The notes beneath the pieces are model-generated. The model saw nothing but the letters and a program-made list of their open reading frames with translations, was not told where the DNA came from and searched no databases. Positions 12,166-23,585 of a stretch of 64,000 nucleotides of DNA are shown in pieces; position 1 is the first letter of the stretch, and each line of letters begins with the position of its first letter. The DNA lies in contig NC_064542.1 in NCBI RefSeq assembly GCF_023856365.1, positions 22,105,838-22,169,837 on the forward strand, given 5' to 3'. The position numbers were made by a program, and so were the translations under genes. The DNA comes from Brienomyrus brachyistius (lineage: Eukaryota > Chordata > Actinopteri > Osteoglossiformes > Mormyridae).

Positions 12166-12334
12166 AGGGAAGTGTTTTTGCCAGAGGTTAGGCAGAGGGC
12201 AAATGTTTCCCATTTTCTGTCCTGTGTCTTGCAGCATTCACACCATTTGGCACCAGTGTCAGGCAGCTTATCCCACAGAGGAGGCAGCGGTCCCCCCCTG
12301 CCGCACCAGATAATTAATAAAAATGAATACTCAC

Positions 12335-12389
12335 GACTTCTGAGGCACAGCCTTGGTGGGGGGCTTGTTACCGGTGATGCCACACCGCT
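12335..12389 (-). CDS. aff2: aff2 55-bp exon, KRCGITGNKPPTKAVPQKS
   Basis: This 55-bp exon lies only 212 bp of intron after the 37-bp exon. The acceptor is cgttacag and the donor is gtgagt. Its first two bases complete Lys (A|AG), followed by RCGITGNKPPTKAVPQK and two bases of Ser (TC|G). It corresponds to the KRCD...KSPPNPQK-S stretch of AFF2. Conservation is weaker than in neighbouring exons, but KRC, PP and PQKS remain and both split codons close correctly. It is a basic, proline-containing linker before the acidic MLEDDL block. Skipping it alone would shift the frame. Confidence 0.92.
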
Positions 12390-12601
12390 CTGTAACGGAA
12401 TGCCATGCGGAAACGTCAGCATGGGCCGGCATCAGCTCAGTGTCATCGCGGGGCTGGCATGCCGCCAATTAGCGTCACTAACGAAGTTTCGCATGGCAGA
12501 ATATTTCCACCGTGGAGGACAATGAGCTGCTGCTAGTCTTCATAATTAATGTTTCTGAAAAATTATGGACAATCTAAAAAGCAAAATAAAAGCAGACTTA
12601 C
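12390..12601 (-). other. aff2: aff2 212-bp intron
   Basis: A very short intron (gtaagt...gttacag) between the 37-bp and 55-bp exons, the shortest in the window. No other feature is seen in it. Confidence 0.92.
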
Positions 12602-12638
12602 TCTGTCCATTGTATCCTGAGGTGAGATGTTGAGGGTC
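12602..12638 (-). CDS. aff2: aff2 37-bp small exon, DPQHLTSGYNGQ
   Basis: This very short exon has acceptor ctgtttag and donor gtaagt. It encodes DPQHLTSGYNGQ plus the first base of a Lys codon. It matches the ESQH-TSGYNNQ stretch that follows the ELL-binding peptide in AFF2, and the wording is more AFF2-like than AFF1-like. It enters in phase 0 and leaves in phase 1, so skipping it alone would break the frame. The call rests on homology, both splice sites and exact codon completion with the next exon. No separate function is known to me for this segment; it is a linker between conserved blocks. Confidence 0.93.
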
Positions 12639-13468
12639 CTAAACAGGGGAGACACACGGGGGGTGGAAGAACTGATGAGTCATCATACATGTGGAAGTCA
12701 TCATACATGCGACACGTCACTGCATCAATACATGTGGAGTGACCTGATCTGGTAGTGATGCATTAGGCAGTCTCACCTGAAGGGCGGCGCCGTTAAACAC
12801 GGATTTACTGACACAGATCCTTATGAAAAATGCCACATGGTTAAAGGACACAAATGAAGGGATTCAGCTGTAAAAGGATGGGGAATGGGCGTCTTGATGA
12901 GTCACGCGATCAGGCATGATAATCACTAATGGTTAAAGGGGTTCATGAGAGAGATGGGCTGTTTGCTTTTGTAAATTAATTCTACAGAGGATCGACCCAA
13001 TCTGACTACCTGATGCTCTCAATGGGCTGTGACCACTCCCAACTGGCCCTGTAGGAGGCGCTGGGTTGGTTTAAGGCCCAATTTTAAATAAACCATCTGT
13101 ACTGTTCTTTCTTCAAAGGACAGCTTGCCAAATCATTAAATGAACAAACAAGTCTGGGCAGCACATCACCCCCCCCCCCCCCCCCCCCCCACCCCATCGA
13201 GATCCAGAACGGACACCAGGGACGGTCATAGTTCCGTTACATCTGTGATCATTCCTCAAACGGCAACCGAACCAGAAATAGCAGGAAAGGAACATGACAT
13301 TATCGTTCCGACAGGGGGGTGGGACCTGATCGAGCTGCACCCAAAGGAGGCCCAAGTCATGAGGCGGGACGCTGTCCATGTGAGAATGCTGTACCGAGGC
13401 ATGCTGGGAGAACACAGATACGGTGCTGTGAGCAGCGGGTCAGCTCAGTGTGGGGCAAAGGCAGTCAC
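12639..13468 (-). other. aff2: aff2 830-bp intron with 22-base C run
   Basis: Intron with donor gtgact and acceptor ctgtttag. It contains a C run at 13169-13190 (G on the transcribed sense strand). Otherwise it is unique sequence with nothing recognisable. Confidence 0.9.
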
Positions 13469-13555
13469 CTTGGATGGGATGGGGAATTTGTTCTGGTCCG
13501 CTTTGCCTGGTGTGTGGATTGCAGTCAGAGGAGGGGGCCAGGAATGGGTCATCTC
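13469..13555 (-). CDS. aff2: aff2 87-bp exon: ELL-binding core
   Basis: This 87-bp exon (29 codons, phase 0-0) has acceptor cctacag and donor AAG|gtgact. It encodes [18 protein letters not shown] followed by [11 protein letters not shown], among the most conserved sequence in the AF4/FMR2 family. FPIPSK is the AFF2 form, where AFF1, AFF3 and AFF4 tend to have FPFP. In AFF4 this segment forms most of the ELL/ELL2-binding peptide, so this exon is inferred to link AFF2 to ELL-type elongation factors. A 31-bp minisatellite ends roughly 117 bp upstream of its acceptor in transcript direction. Like the 45-bp exon before it, it can be skipped in frame. A plus-strand open frame over the same bases is a shadow. 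Confidence 0.97.
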
Positions 13556-16103
13556 CTGTAGGGGGCATCATTAGACAGTGATCAGTCATCTGCAGAGCAA
13601 CACACACATACACAAATGCACATGGATAATCACACTCAGAAAGAAACATACATACACAGAGGCCATGGATGGTAATAAGGTCTCCCAGAGGTAAATGGAG
13701 GTCAGAAAAATCTCCCCAGAACCAGTCAGCTGTCAGTAAGGTCAATTCAGATCCAGTTGACTGTCAGTAAGGTCTCCCTAGAACCAACCAGCTGTCAGTA
13801 AGGTCTCCCCAGAACCAACCAGCTGTCAGTAAGGTCTCCCCAGAACCAGCTGGCTATTCGTAAGGTCTCCACAGAACCAGCTGGCTGTCAATAAGGTCTC
13901 CCCAGAACAAGCTGGCTGTCAGTAAGGTCTCCCCAGAACCATTTAGCTGTCACTAAGGTCTCCCCAGAACCAGCTGACTGTCAGTAAGGTCTCCCCAGAA
14001 CCAGCTGGCTGTCAATAAGGTCTCCCCAGAACCAACCAGCTGTCAGTAAGGTCTCCCCAAAACCATCTAGCTGTCAGTAAGGTCTCCCCAGAACCATTTA
14101 GCTGTCACTAAGGTCTCCCCAGAACCAGCTGGCTGTCAATAAGGTCTCCCCAGAACCAACCAGCTGTCAGTAAGGTCTCCCCAAAACCATCTAGCTGTCA
14201 GTAAGGTCTCCCCAGAACCATCTAACTGTCAGTAAGGTCTCCCCAGAACAAACTGGCTGTCAGTAAGGTCTCCCCAGATCCAGTTGGCTGTCAGTTTGGT
14301 CTCCCCAGAACCAGCTGGCTGTCAGTAAGGTCTCCCCAGATCCAGTTGGCTGTCAGTTTGGTCTCCCCAGAACCAGCTGGCTGTCAATAAGGTCTCCCCA
14401 GAACCAACCAGCTGTCAGTAAGGTCTCCCCAGAACCATCTAACTGTCAGTAAGGTCTCCCCAGAACCATCTAGCTGTCAGTAAGGTCTCCCCAGAACCAG
14501 CTGACTGTCAGTAAGGTCTCCCCAGAACCAGCTGGCTGTCAATAAGGTCTCCCCAGAACCATCTAGCTGTCAGTAAGGTCTCCCCAGAACCATCTAGCTG
14601 TCAGTAAGGTCTCCCCAGAACAAGCTGGCTGTCAGTAAGGTCTCCCCAGAACCATCTAGCTGTCAATAAGGTCTCCCCAGAACAAGCTGGCTGTCAGTAA
14701 GGTCTCCCCAGAAACATCTAGCTGTCAATAAGGTCTCCCCAGAACCAGCTGGCTGTCAGTAAGGTCTCCCCAGAACCATCTAGCTGTCAGTAAGGTCTCC
14801 CCAGAACCAGCTGGCTGTCAGTAAGGTCTCCCCAGAAGCAGGTGGTTGTCAGTAATGGCTCCCAGAACCTATCCTGACTTACTGCCCTTTCATAACACTC
14901 CCAGATATCTCAGTTCCCACCTCCCACTCCGCAGGGTTGTTTTTCTCATAAACCCCCTAATTTTCCCCCTGACCTTATTCTTTACTTGCTGCAGTGAGGC
15001 CGAGCGCATCTTTGGCGGCCTTGGGCTGCAAATTAAACGCATTAAGGGTACCAGAGCGTGTCTCCCAATCTAAACACGGTTTTGCAAACAGAACAAGCTG
15101 ATGCCGGCGGCCGCTTGCTCGTAAAGCCTGGAGACAGCGGCGCCAAGATTAAAACCCGCTCGAATAATCACAGGCCGAAACCACCCTTCATGTTTTCACG
15201 TCATTCATGTTCAAGAATAATTATACTGGACAAAAAAATTATAATAATAGCGATGCAAGATAGGTGGGTTGGACAGTGATTTTGTGGGTATGAGTTTTTA
15301 TGACTATTTAGACAAGCAAGATTGCTTAACACGCCTTTAGACTGGATGAAAGAGTGAACTCTGACCGAAGAGCCCTTGGTCCAGAGGTGGGCAATCTGCC
15401 CATAGGGTATTACTGTGTAACTACACTGGACAGACTTTTCTGGAAGGCGAGACAGGACAGACGTAAAAAAAGACACACACCAGTTAATCACTTAATAAGA
15501 ACATCCGGCCCCAGGAGGATTATGGGAAGGTAGGAAACTGAAACATCCCACACATGACATGGAAGTGCTCTGGTTTATAATGACAAAACCCTAAGAAGCG
15601 CCATGTCTGATACAGCCATGTCCCACGGGGAGGCTAAATGCTTTGTTGCCCAGCAACCGTCACCCCCCGCTCCCCCCTTCTTCTTCCACCACAGGGTGCT
15701 GACCGCCACCTTGTCATTCCTGTTGGTGGCCCTGTGGCCCCAGGAGGAGGGCCCATGTGGAGGCCTCCAGCCCCCAACTTGAAAAGCCTCCTGTTTCCCT
15801 GGCGATAAACAACCAGGCAGTGCCAGCACGCCGCGGGGGCCTCGGGAATGCCAGCGTCACCGCTGCCTCGAGGCCTCGCCCACGCAGCACAAACAGCAAA
15901 GTTAAACCACATAGCCCTACCCCATGGCGTGCACTGACAGGCACGTGGCGTAACAGAGCTCGTTAATTGTCACTCGACTCTTCCTAGAGCTCTGGTACCT
16001 TCCAAGGGGGGTAAGAGGATCACTAGCAGGGTCCTGCAGGTAACTACGTGTAATTAACATGAGGCAGGGGGCAGGGGGGGGTCAGGAAGAGCGTTGGACT
16101 CAC
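13556..16103 (-). other. aff2: aff2 intron with 31-bp array
   Basis: This 2,548-bp intron (gtgagt...ctacag) lies between the two ELL-segment exons. Nearly half is the 31-bp minisatellite 13672-14872. The remainder, 14873-16103, has no recognisable feature. Confidence 0.9.
13672..14872. repeat. 31-bp minisatellite, about 38 copies
   Basis: The unit is CCAGCTGGCTGTCAGTAAGG followed by TCTCCCCAGAA. Variants in the first third (CATCTAGCTG, CAACCAGCTG, CAAGCTGGCTG) recur in mixed order. Edges at 13672-13740 and after 14840 are degenerate. It lies in the intron just upstream, in transcript direction, of the ELL-core exon. Confidence 0.95.
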
Positions 16104-16148
16104 CCGGAGAATGTCCTCCACACAGCCGGAATCGCCGGACAAGCTGAC
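16104..16148 (-). CDS. aff2: aff2 45-bp exon, VSLSGDSGCVEDILR
   Basis: This 45-bp exon is bounded by ccacag on the acceptor side and CGG|gtgagt on the donor side, phase 0 at both ends. It encodes VSLSGDSGCVEDILR, which continues directly from the PPPGE end of the previous exon and matches the family's SCVEEILR stretch. In AFF4 this is the start of the segment that binds the ELL/ELL2 elongation factors, so the same role is inferred. It is isolated by about 32.5 kb of intron upstream and 2.5 kb downstream. Its length is a multiple of three and its phases are symmetric, so it could be skipped without a frameshift. Recognition rests on the conserved CVE-ILR residues, both splice sites and exact phase agreement with its neighbours. 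Confidence 0.95.
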
Positions 16149-17221
16149 CTGTGGAGACAGGAGAAGCCTCTGATTAGGACATGGAGAGAGCTGATAGGGA
16201 AAAGGGGTCTGGGGCTGGGGCAAAGATTTCTGGGGTCAGGGCAAATTGGGGTCTGGGGTGAGATAAATAAGACAGACAGCCTAAGCCCGGACAGGCGAGA
16301 GGAGGACAGATCTCCATATAGAAGGGAAACAAAGGGTTCGAACTTACAGATTCATCCTGAATAAAAAGGCAGAGTCAGTTTCAGGAATAGTCTGTCACTT
16401 AAGGGATTTCACGGAAAAGCACGCAGACAAAAACCGCCGTCTGAGGAGCGAGCGTGAAAGCCAGGCTGAGCTGGTACATAATTAGTGGCAGATAACTGGC
16501 AAATGCGGCCATCCGTGGAAACGGGGGGTTTGTTTACGGAATTAGTCGCCACTTTATATTTAGTCGGCTCTGCTCGTCACTCTGCTGGCTTCGCGCTGAT
16601 GTGGGAGGAAGTCCCGGTGCGAGGGAGAGCCGCGTCTGCCGTGCCGAGCCTGCAAGGAGGCGAGGGGACCCGCAGAGGAGACGCCTGGCCTCCTCCATGA
16701 GGAAATCACACCCTGCCATACGTGCCCGCGACAACTCCGCTATTTAATACTCAGATCAGACCCATCCTGAAAGGTGAGGAACCCACCCCCCAGGACATCC
16801 CTGTCAGGTCAGGAACCCCTCTGACCCCAAATGCAACCCCAGTCGCCCTGTCAGAAGGTTGTGATGCACTGCGACAAGCCAGCCTATCAACTAACATCCC
16901 CCCCCCCCAGTACTCAGAGGGAAGCTGCAGACAGGAGTACAGAAAATCAGGTAAATGGGACTGTAATGTCTGGTGGACCCACAGGTAATCAAACCCGCCA
17001 TTCACCCCCAAGGCAAGCAGATAATGAGCAGTTTGGATTTTATTTCGGGGGGGTTATTTACCCTCGAGGTCTAACCTTCAGCAACAAAGGAATTTGGAAG
17101 GGTGTCCCCGGCAAGGAGAACCGTCAAATCAGACGGACCTGAGTCACCCTGGTGAGGCCCTGATTGGCCACTGGGCACCGTGGGGCTCAGTAAACACCAG
17201 AGCTCAGTGGCCCACAGCAGA

Positions 17222-17330
17222 CACACACCCGTACACACACACACACACACACACAGGTTTATAATTATATCTTTGTGGGGACTGTCACATAAGTAACCAA
17301 ACAAAACACATGACTTTTGAAATAATTCCC
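17222..17330 (+). repeat. CA-associated interspersed repeat, copy 3 (internally deleted)
   Basis: After a CA tract it reads AATTATATCTTTGTGGGGAC, then jumps directly to AAGTAACCAAACAAAACAC. The middle segment present in copies 1, 4 and 5 is missing. Confidence 0.6.
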
Positions 17331-17337
17331 AAAGCGT

Positions 17338-17420
17338 TGACATGCACACACAGAGCACATGCACACACAGAGCACATGCACACACAGAGCACATGCACAC
17401 ACAGAGCACATGCACACAGA
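17338..17420. repeat. 17-bp repeat, about 4.5 copies
   Basis: Near-perfect copies of CATGCACACACAGAGCA. Confidence 0.85.
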
Positions 17421-17669
17421 CACACACGCGGGTGTGCTCCCCGTTAGAGCAGCGCTGGCACACCAGAACCGGTTGCCATGGAAACGGGCCGCTCGCGCAT
17501 TCCAGGCCTTTCCGGATGCTCCGCCTCCCCATTGTCTTTCTCTTGCCTCTGCAGAATATCTCGCCATCAATGCTGGCCAATTTAACTGACCCGCAGAGGA
17601 CAGGCAGCTGGGTTAGTTAACCTACGCCGCATCAGCATTAAGTCACTATCTATCATTACCACCATGTGA

Positions 17670-17737
17670 AAATAATAATAATAATAATAATAATAATAAT
17701 CGTCATCATCATCATCAACAGCATCATCATTACCAAA
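17670..17737. repeat. AAT and ATC trinucleotide tracts
   Basis: An (AAT)n run to about 17700 followed by (ATC)n. Confidence 0.9.
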
Positions 17738-17984
17738 ATCATGACCAGAACCACAACAGAACTCTAATGATTGAAAAAGATATGTATGTCATCAATATAT
17801 TTAAAAACGGTAGATGTTTGGTCAGTAAAATTAAAACAAACATGAGATGTAGGGATAAAATTAAAAGCCGGTATAAATATGGCAGAGGATGAAGGTCCAT
17901 TAAACCGTAATGTGGCCAGTGACTGAGATGGGAAGTATTCGGCTGCTTGGAGGGTCCCTACGTGCTGTGCACTGTGCGATACTC

Positions 17985-18790
17985 CCCTGTGCCCCACTGG
18001 ATACTCCCCCTGGAAGCCACTGGATACTCCCCTTTTTCCCCATTGGACAGTCCTCCTGTGAGCCACCAGACACTCCCTCTGTGTCTTGTAGGACACTCCC
18101 CCTGTCAGCCACTGGACACTCCCCCTGCCCCCCCCTGACACTCCCCCTCCCCCCCCCCGGACACTCCCCCTTTCCCACACTGGACATTCCCCCATTGCCC
18201 CATTGGACATTGTCCTTGCAAGCCACCAGACACTCCCCCTGTGAGTCGCCAGACACTCTACTTGTGAGCTGCCAAACATTGCCCCTGTGACCCACAAAAC
18301 ACTCCCCTGCAAGCTGCCAGACACTCCCCTTTTGAGCCGCCAGACACTCCTCATGTCAGCTGCCGGACACTCCCCCTGAGAGCCAGCAGGCACTCCCCCT
18401 GTGAGATGCCGGACACTCCCCCTGAGAGCCAGCAGGCACTCCTCCTTGAGCCAGCAGACACTCCCCTTGTGAGCCACTAGACACTCCCCCTGCGAGCCGT
18501 CAGACACTCCCCCTGAGAGCCAGCAGGCACTCCCCCTGCCAGGTGCCGGACACTCCCCTTGTGAGCCAGCAGACACTCCCCCTGCGAGCCACTAGACACT
18601 CCCCCTGTGAGCTGCCGGACACTCCCCCTTTTGAGCCGCCGGACACTACTCATGTCAGCTGCCGGACACTCCCCTTGTGAGCCACCAGACACTCCTCCTT
18701 TGAGCCAGCAGACACTCCCCTTGTGAGCCACCAGACACTCCTCCTTTGAGCCAGCAGACACTCCCCCTGCGAGCCGTCAGACAGTCCCCC
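17985..18790. repeat. 23-bp minisatellite, about 34 copies
   Basis: Units start GACACTCCCCCTGTGAGCC and end in variable CACTA, CGTCA, AGCAG or TGCCG. There are frequent one-base length changes. A long minus-strand frame across it is a by-product. Confidence 0.9.
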
Positions 18791-21029
18791 ATGACCTGCT
18801 GGACACACCCTGGGACCCTTGGAAGAGTCTGGAAGCAGGGATGGGGCCTAACTGAAGACACACATCAAACACAGAAACACGATGCAGGACGCATGTCACT
18901 GCAGCGTGTAACATGACACGACTGTGAATGCACCCATACAGCAGGCCTCCACGAGGCGTGTCACACTACCCACCCGCAGGCACCATGCCTGTCCACCGCG
19001 CTGCCTTCCGCCTGCTCCACCCCCGCCTGCCCATTCTCAAGGAGAAAACAAAGCCTTTTAATTGGCTAGTTTGCCAAATGCCACTGAGCACCACTGAGAC
19101 TGGGTAACTGCTTCTGTTCCTGGCACTGCACCGGAGGAAAGAAGGGTGGGGGGGATTTCTGTTGTTGAGCTCCTTCTCAGGGACCAAGGAGGAGTGCTGG
19201 CCCTCCAACACGTGGGGCAAGAAGACAGCTTCTTGGAAAAAAGTATAGCACTATCCCCCCCCACTGACCTTTGCTAAAAAAAAAAGAATGCTGGTTGTCC
19301 CTGTTTCTGTCTAATTCAGAATTACTGAATATTGAAAGTGTCTTTCGGCTTTGGAAAGCACTGTATGAATATAATGCATTGAATACCTGCATTATTATTA
19401 CTATCATTATTATAATTAGTAATAGTATTACTACTGAAATGCACAGAGACTGTGTAGCCCTTCACACAGATCCAGTTGGCCTGAAAAATGTACCAGGACA
19501 ACCAGACAGAAATGCAGACAGAGCTGGTCTCAGGCCCTCTGGTCCTTTCCCTGAACCGGGCAGACGGTGGGGTAGGGGGCACATTGGCATGGGGGGGTGC
19601 CTCACATGTGTACCGCATGAGGGCCTCGGGGATGAGTCATGGGAAATGCCACGTTTTTCTGTGGATCCCAGTTCGGGGGGGGGGGGGAGGGACTCAGCAG
19701 TCACCATTTAGCCTATGTGTCATTGTGACATTTAACCTACTTAGCCTTAACCACTCCGCCACCTGCTGGTTGCACAGGGGACTGCACACATCTATACCTG
19801 CTGGATGTACTGCATCGTAGGAACGGAATCAAGGCTTTTAAACATAATTACAGGAGAGATACCAGCGTGTAACTATCAGTTGCAGAGCAGCTTCCAATGG
19901 AGCTGAAAGCTGCCAAAGCCCAGTACCATAAAGGCAGGACTGTAAAGGTCTCTGGCCCTCTGCCTCCAGCGTGGCGGCCGTCCAGCAGCTGGGCTGAAAC
20001 GGGACCCACGCAGCAGGGCACTCCCTTCCCTGTCGACGTGGCCTCTGTATAGCTCCGGTTTTGCCTCCCGGGTGCATGAAAAGGCAGGAGAAAAAACAGG
20101 AGGCTGAGGAGACTTCGAACCCACAGCCGGGGAGGTCAGTGCTTCCCGTGCCAGATGAACAGGGTGTCCCCGCACCGCCGTCTGGAAGCAATCCTCTCGA
20201 TCCCGTCAGACGGGGGGGCTTCCAAGCCCGCAGATGGGCGAACGAGCGCGCAAACCCTAGCCAGCTTTTCTTGGAGGACGATCAGCAGCTTCTCAGGCCG
20301 ACATACCTGCACATATGACTTCATACCTCCCAGATACAGATATGGCGTAAAATAAATATCAGGACGGGAGAGGGCAATCCAACCTGTTTCCCCCGGAGAT
20401 GACTGACAGGCCTTGTGTTCGGGTAAAAAGGAAACAAGGACAATGGGGGTCGTGCAAAGACGTCGCAGACGTTACCGGCAGCTTTATTGTAATCGGAATC
20501 GCAACAAATGTTGCTCCTCGTAAAACAGCTCAATAGCTTCTGCCAAAACAAAGACGAAACAATATCTAGATGGAAAATGTATTGTGATTCCGGTACGGAG
20601 GCCAGCGACACGCGAGAATATCGAAGCTGTGTGGCGATCAGATTCCTAACGAAGCCTGGATCCTCATGCTTAAATTTAAGAATCCAAAAAAAACACTAAA
20701 AAGGATGATAATTCAAACAATCGCAAGTAAAATAACACGTGTGAAGAAATGGAAATTATTTATATTATGAATAATTGCATAAAGAGGTGTGATTGTTTCG
20801 TTTTACTTCAAAGTTTCAATTAAGTTAATATACAAGAACAGGAATTTGGTTTTCAGCCCCAAAGGGCCGATTCTGGGATAAAAAATAAACCCATCGGTGA
20901 AAGAGACCCACTTCTAATGAGCCACTGTCATTGTGTGTCACGGTAACGCATTCGACATTAACAAGTTACATTGGCATCATGGCAGTCAACAGGGGGCTGA
21001 CGAAACACCACATCCCCTCATGTGGACCA

Positions 21030-21225
21030 TTTGCTGAAATACCAGGTAGGTAACGGCAGGTTAGGACTCACATCCCAGGGTCAGCAGAACAATTTCACCG
21101 CTGAGCCCCTGACCAAGGCCCTAAAGCCCCCAGCGTTCCAGGGACTGACTGATTCTGCTTTCTCACTAGTGTGCAGTTTTGGACAGAAGCATCTGCTAAA
21201 GATGTTTACCTAGGAACGAGTCGTC
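21030..21225 (+). mobile_element. Decayed SINE with LINE-type tail
   Basis: It contains CCGCTGAGCCCCTGACCAAG, CCAGGGACTGACTG and the tail TTTTGGACAGAAGCATCTGC-TAAA, related to the GGATAAAAGCATCTGCTAAA tail at 46235-46255. The 5' head is eroded. Confidence 0.6.
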
Positions 21226-21725
21226 TGTATCTTTCGTGAAGCTCCTCGCGTAGGAATGGAGGCGGCCAGGCCACGGCTGTTGAGGAAAAGTGTATTTTCA
21301 TCAATTACACGCACCGGAGTGAAGTTTCGTGTGATCAACCGCTTCAGCAAGTTCATGCTGACAACGTCACATGACCCGGGACGACTTGAAAAAGAGGCTG
21401 GAACCTTCTAAAGACTCAGCAAACTAATGCTGCTTTATTGTCAGTCAAAAATTAAATTTTACTTATTCATAAGAAAATCAGGACCAATGCTGGGTGGTGA
21501 CCTAACTCGTCATGAGTGGATCGTTTCGAACGCAGGTTATTAAAGCATTCGTCTCGCAGCACGCTGTAAGACATCATAAGGACGGCTTTACCGCTAATGG
21601 CCAATCTGATGACCATCATTCTTCTGGAAAGTTCGTCAAGCCCGTGATGGATCCCTGAAGCAAGTCTGGGAGACGCAGGGGCGCCTAAAGCAGCCAGCTG
21701 AGCCGCAGAACCTGCCCCCCAAAGT

Positions 21726-21934
21726 GCTCTCTCTCTCTCTGTCCCTCACCCTCCACTCTCTATTCCCCTCTCTCTCTATCTCCTTCTTCCTTTTTTCCCC
21801 ATCCTTTCATTCAATGTCTGATCTTCCACCATCCCTCTATCTTCTATTCCACCTCCCCCCTCTCTAGCTCCCTCTCTCTCCTGGTCTCACCAGCTCTCTC
21901 TTCCTTCACGTTCTCTCCCTCTCTCCCCTCCACA
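21726..21934. repeat. Pyrimidine-rich tract
   Basis: About 210 bp of CT-rich sequence on the plus strand with repeated CTCTCTCTCT blocks. It is a candidate triplex-forming tract and is purine-rich on the aff2 sense strand. Confidence 0.75.
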
Positions 21935-22289
21935 TCGCTTTTGTTTGCACAGCTCCTTAGCAGCAACACAGACCGCCAGTCGCAGTGATGGTTACCGATG
22001 ACAGAGCTCAAGGACGTGGGCGGGGGTAGCTCTGAGAGGGGAGCGAGGGCTCCAGATTTCCAAACTTTCCATATTATTGTCAACACGGTTTCTCTGACTG
22101 TTGTTTTAACTGGAAAAAACAATCACTCCGCATGCCACGAAATCCCCGGGACGGCCTCCTCCCACTGGCAGCAAGCGTCTGCCGGATCTGGGCACTTGCC
22201 ATTCCCGGGAAATAAACACATCATGACGAGCGGAATGGATGCGGGAGGCGGGTACTTCAGGCCGCGGTGGGCGAAGGGGGCGGCGCTGG

Positions 22290-22490
22290 GGAGGTGAGCA
22301 AGGGGGGTGAGATAAGTGAGGAGGGTGGGGGGGCAGGTGAGGAGAGTAGGTGAGGAGGGTCAGGCTGGTGGGGTGGATGAGGCTGGCTCATTGCAAAGGA
22401 GGTAGGCAGGGGTGGCGAGCGAGGGGGGGAGAGGCAAGCAGACCAGACTGGTGAGGGGGGTGAGGTGCGCAGGTGAGGGGGGCAGGCAAG
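22290..22490. repeat. G-rich degenerate repeat (GGTGAGG-type)
   Basis: Irregular repeats of GGTGAGGAGGGT and related blocks, giving C-rich sequence on the aff2 sense strand. No fixed unit length. Confidence 0.7.
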
Positions 22491-23504
22491 GAAGCCGCCT
22501 CCAATGCAGCTACCATCGTCTTCCCACACGCTAACACACTAACTCCCCGCTATCCGCCTCTTCCTTCTCTCAGCGTTCCTGAAATGCGCTTTCTGTCTTC
22601 CGGTAATGAGCTGTCTGAGCGGAAGCCATTCCCTCTTTCCCGGTTTTCCCCGTCCTCGCCGTCATCCCCAGACGCCTCTGTCTGTGCGCCGGTTATTCCG
22701 GGAGCCGTGCGTCGCTCCCCGCGTCTAATCCTGTCCCCGCGCTCTCCAGCTCTGACATTCCCATGATGCCGGAAGCCACCCATGTCACATGGGGACATCC
22801 TGGCCTGGGAAGCGTCTCCATGGGGATGGCCTGCGGTCAGCTGCGGTGGCTAGATCATGAGGCTGGCCAACACACACCTGAACTGGGGGGGGGGCGGTAA
22901 TATGCCATCACAGGACAGGACTGGACGTGGCTTGGGCCCCATTTCCTGTTACAGGGGGCCCAATTCTAACCTGCCTCCTGGCACAGGGGTGGGACACACT
23001 GACCCATGCAAGAAAGAAGAGTGGAAGGGGTTGGGGGGGGTGGGTGAGTACAGAGAAGCACAGCAGCAGTGAGCCCAGACGAGCACAGAGCAGCCGAAAG
23101 CACGGCGCCAGGGACAGATGGAACAAAGAGACCTAATTACCATGCAAGGCACAGCATCGCCGGCGGGGGGGTGGGGTGGGGGGGCACACAGGACGCAGCC
23201 CAGCATGACAGCTCGGGCAGGAAGCGGGAGCCAGGCAGGCAGGCGGCCCTGCGGGAGGGGACGAGGAGAGTCATCTTCAGCTGCCCCACTTACACCCCCG
23301 CCACATTCCCCCAGGGGGGGGGGGGGGGTGGCATGCTCTGAGGAGCATCGAGCTGTTGGACCTTAGAGCCTCCCGCACAGCATGGAAATATTCCCGTAAA
23401 ATACTGAGCTGTAAAAGCAGAATTAATGGCTCCAACAAGCGTTTCTGCCCTGTAGATTCCCAGTGATAGCTAATTCATAGTGATACTTAAATGGCAAGCA
23501 GAAG

Positions 23505-23585
23505 GGTTCAGCAGAAGGACCCATGAGAGTGTCTGGGAGGTCCAGCCTGGTTCTTTAACCACTATGCCACTTGGCTGATTGTGGC
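23505..23585 (-). mobile_element. tRNA-like SINE head fragment
   Basis: On the minus strand an A-box-like GTGGCATAGTGGTTAAAG is followed by GAACCAGGCTGGACC. Only the head region remains. Similar heads lie near 19735-19790 (minus, GTGGCGGAGTGGTTAAGG). Neither folds into a complete tRNA by inspection. Confidence 0.4.

Larger units (their letters stand above)
6087..12334 (-). other. aff2: aff2 6.2-kb intron with arrays and coding-like block
   Basis: Intron with donor gtgagt after 12335 and acceptor ctacag at 6087. It holds the TTAGGG-like array, a CA-associated repeat, the 24-bp and 29-bp arrays, a CA tract at 11143-11175, a full CRE palindrome near 10855 and three M-box-like motifs at 12109-12165. 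Its unassigned stretches are 6087-6865 (nothing seen), 7261-8812 (coding-like block 7632-7994) and 10061-11140 (GC-rich, no exon seen). Confidence 0.85.

Noticed and set aside
13672..14872. CRISPR-like array
   Set aside because: Units are contiguous tandem copies with no unique spacers, in a vertebrate intron.
17764..18576. 270-codon minus-strand frame rich in GSV/GEC repeats
   Set aside because: By-product of the 23-bp array; no flanking coding signal.
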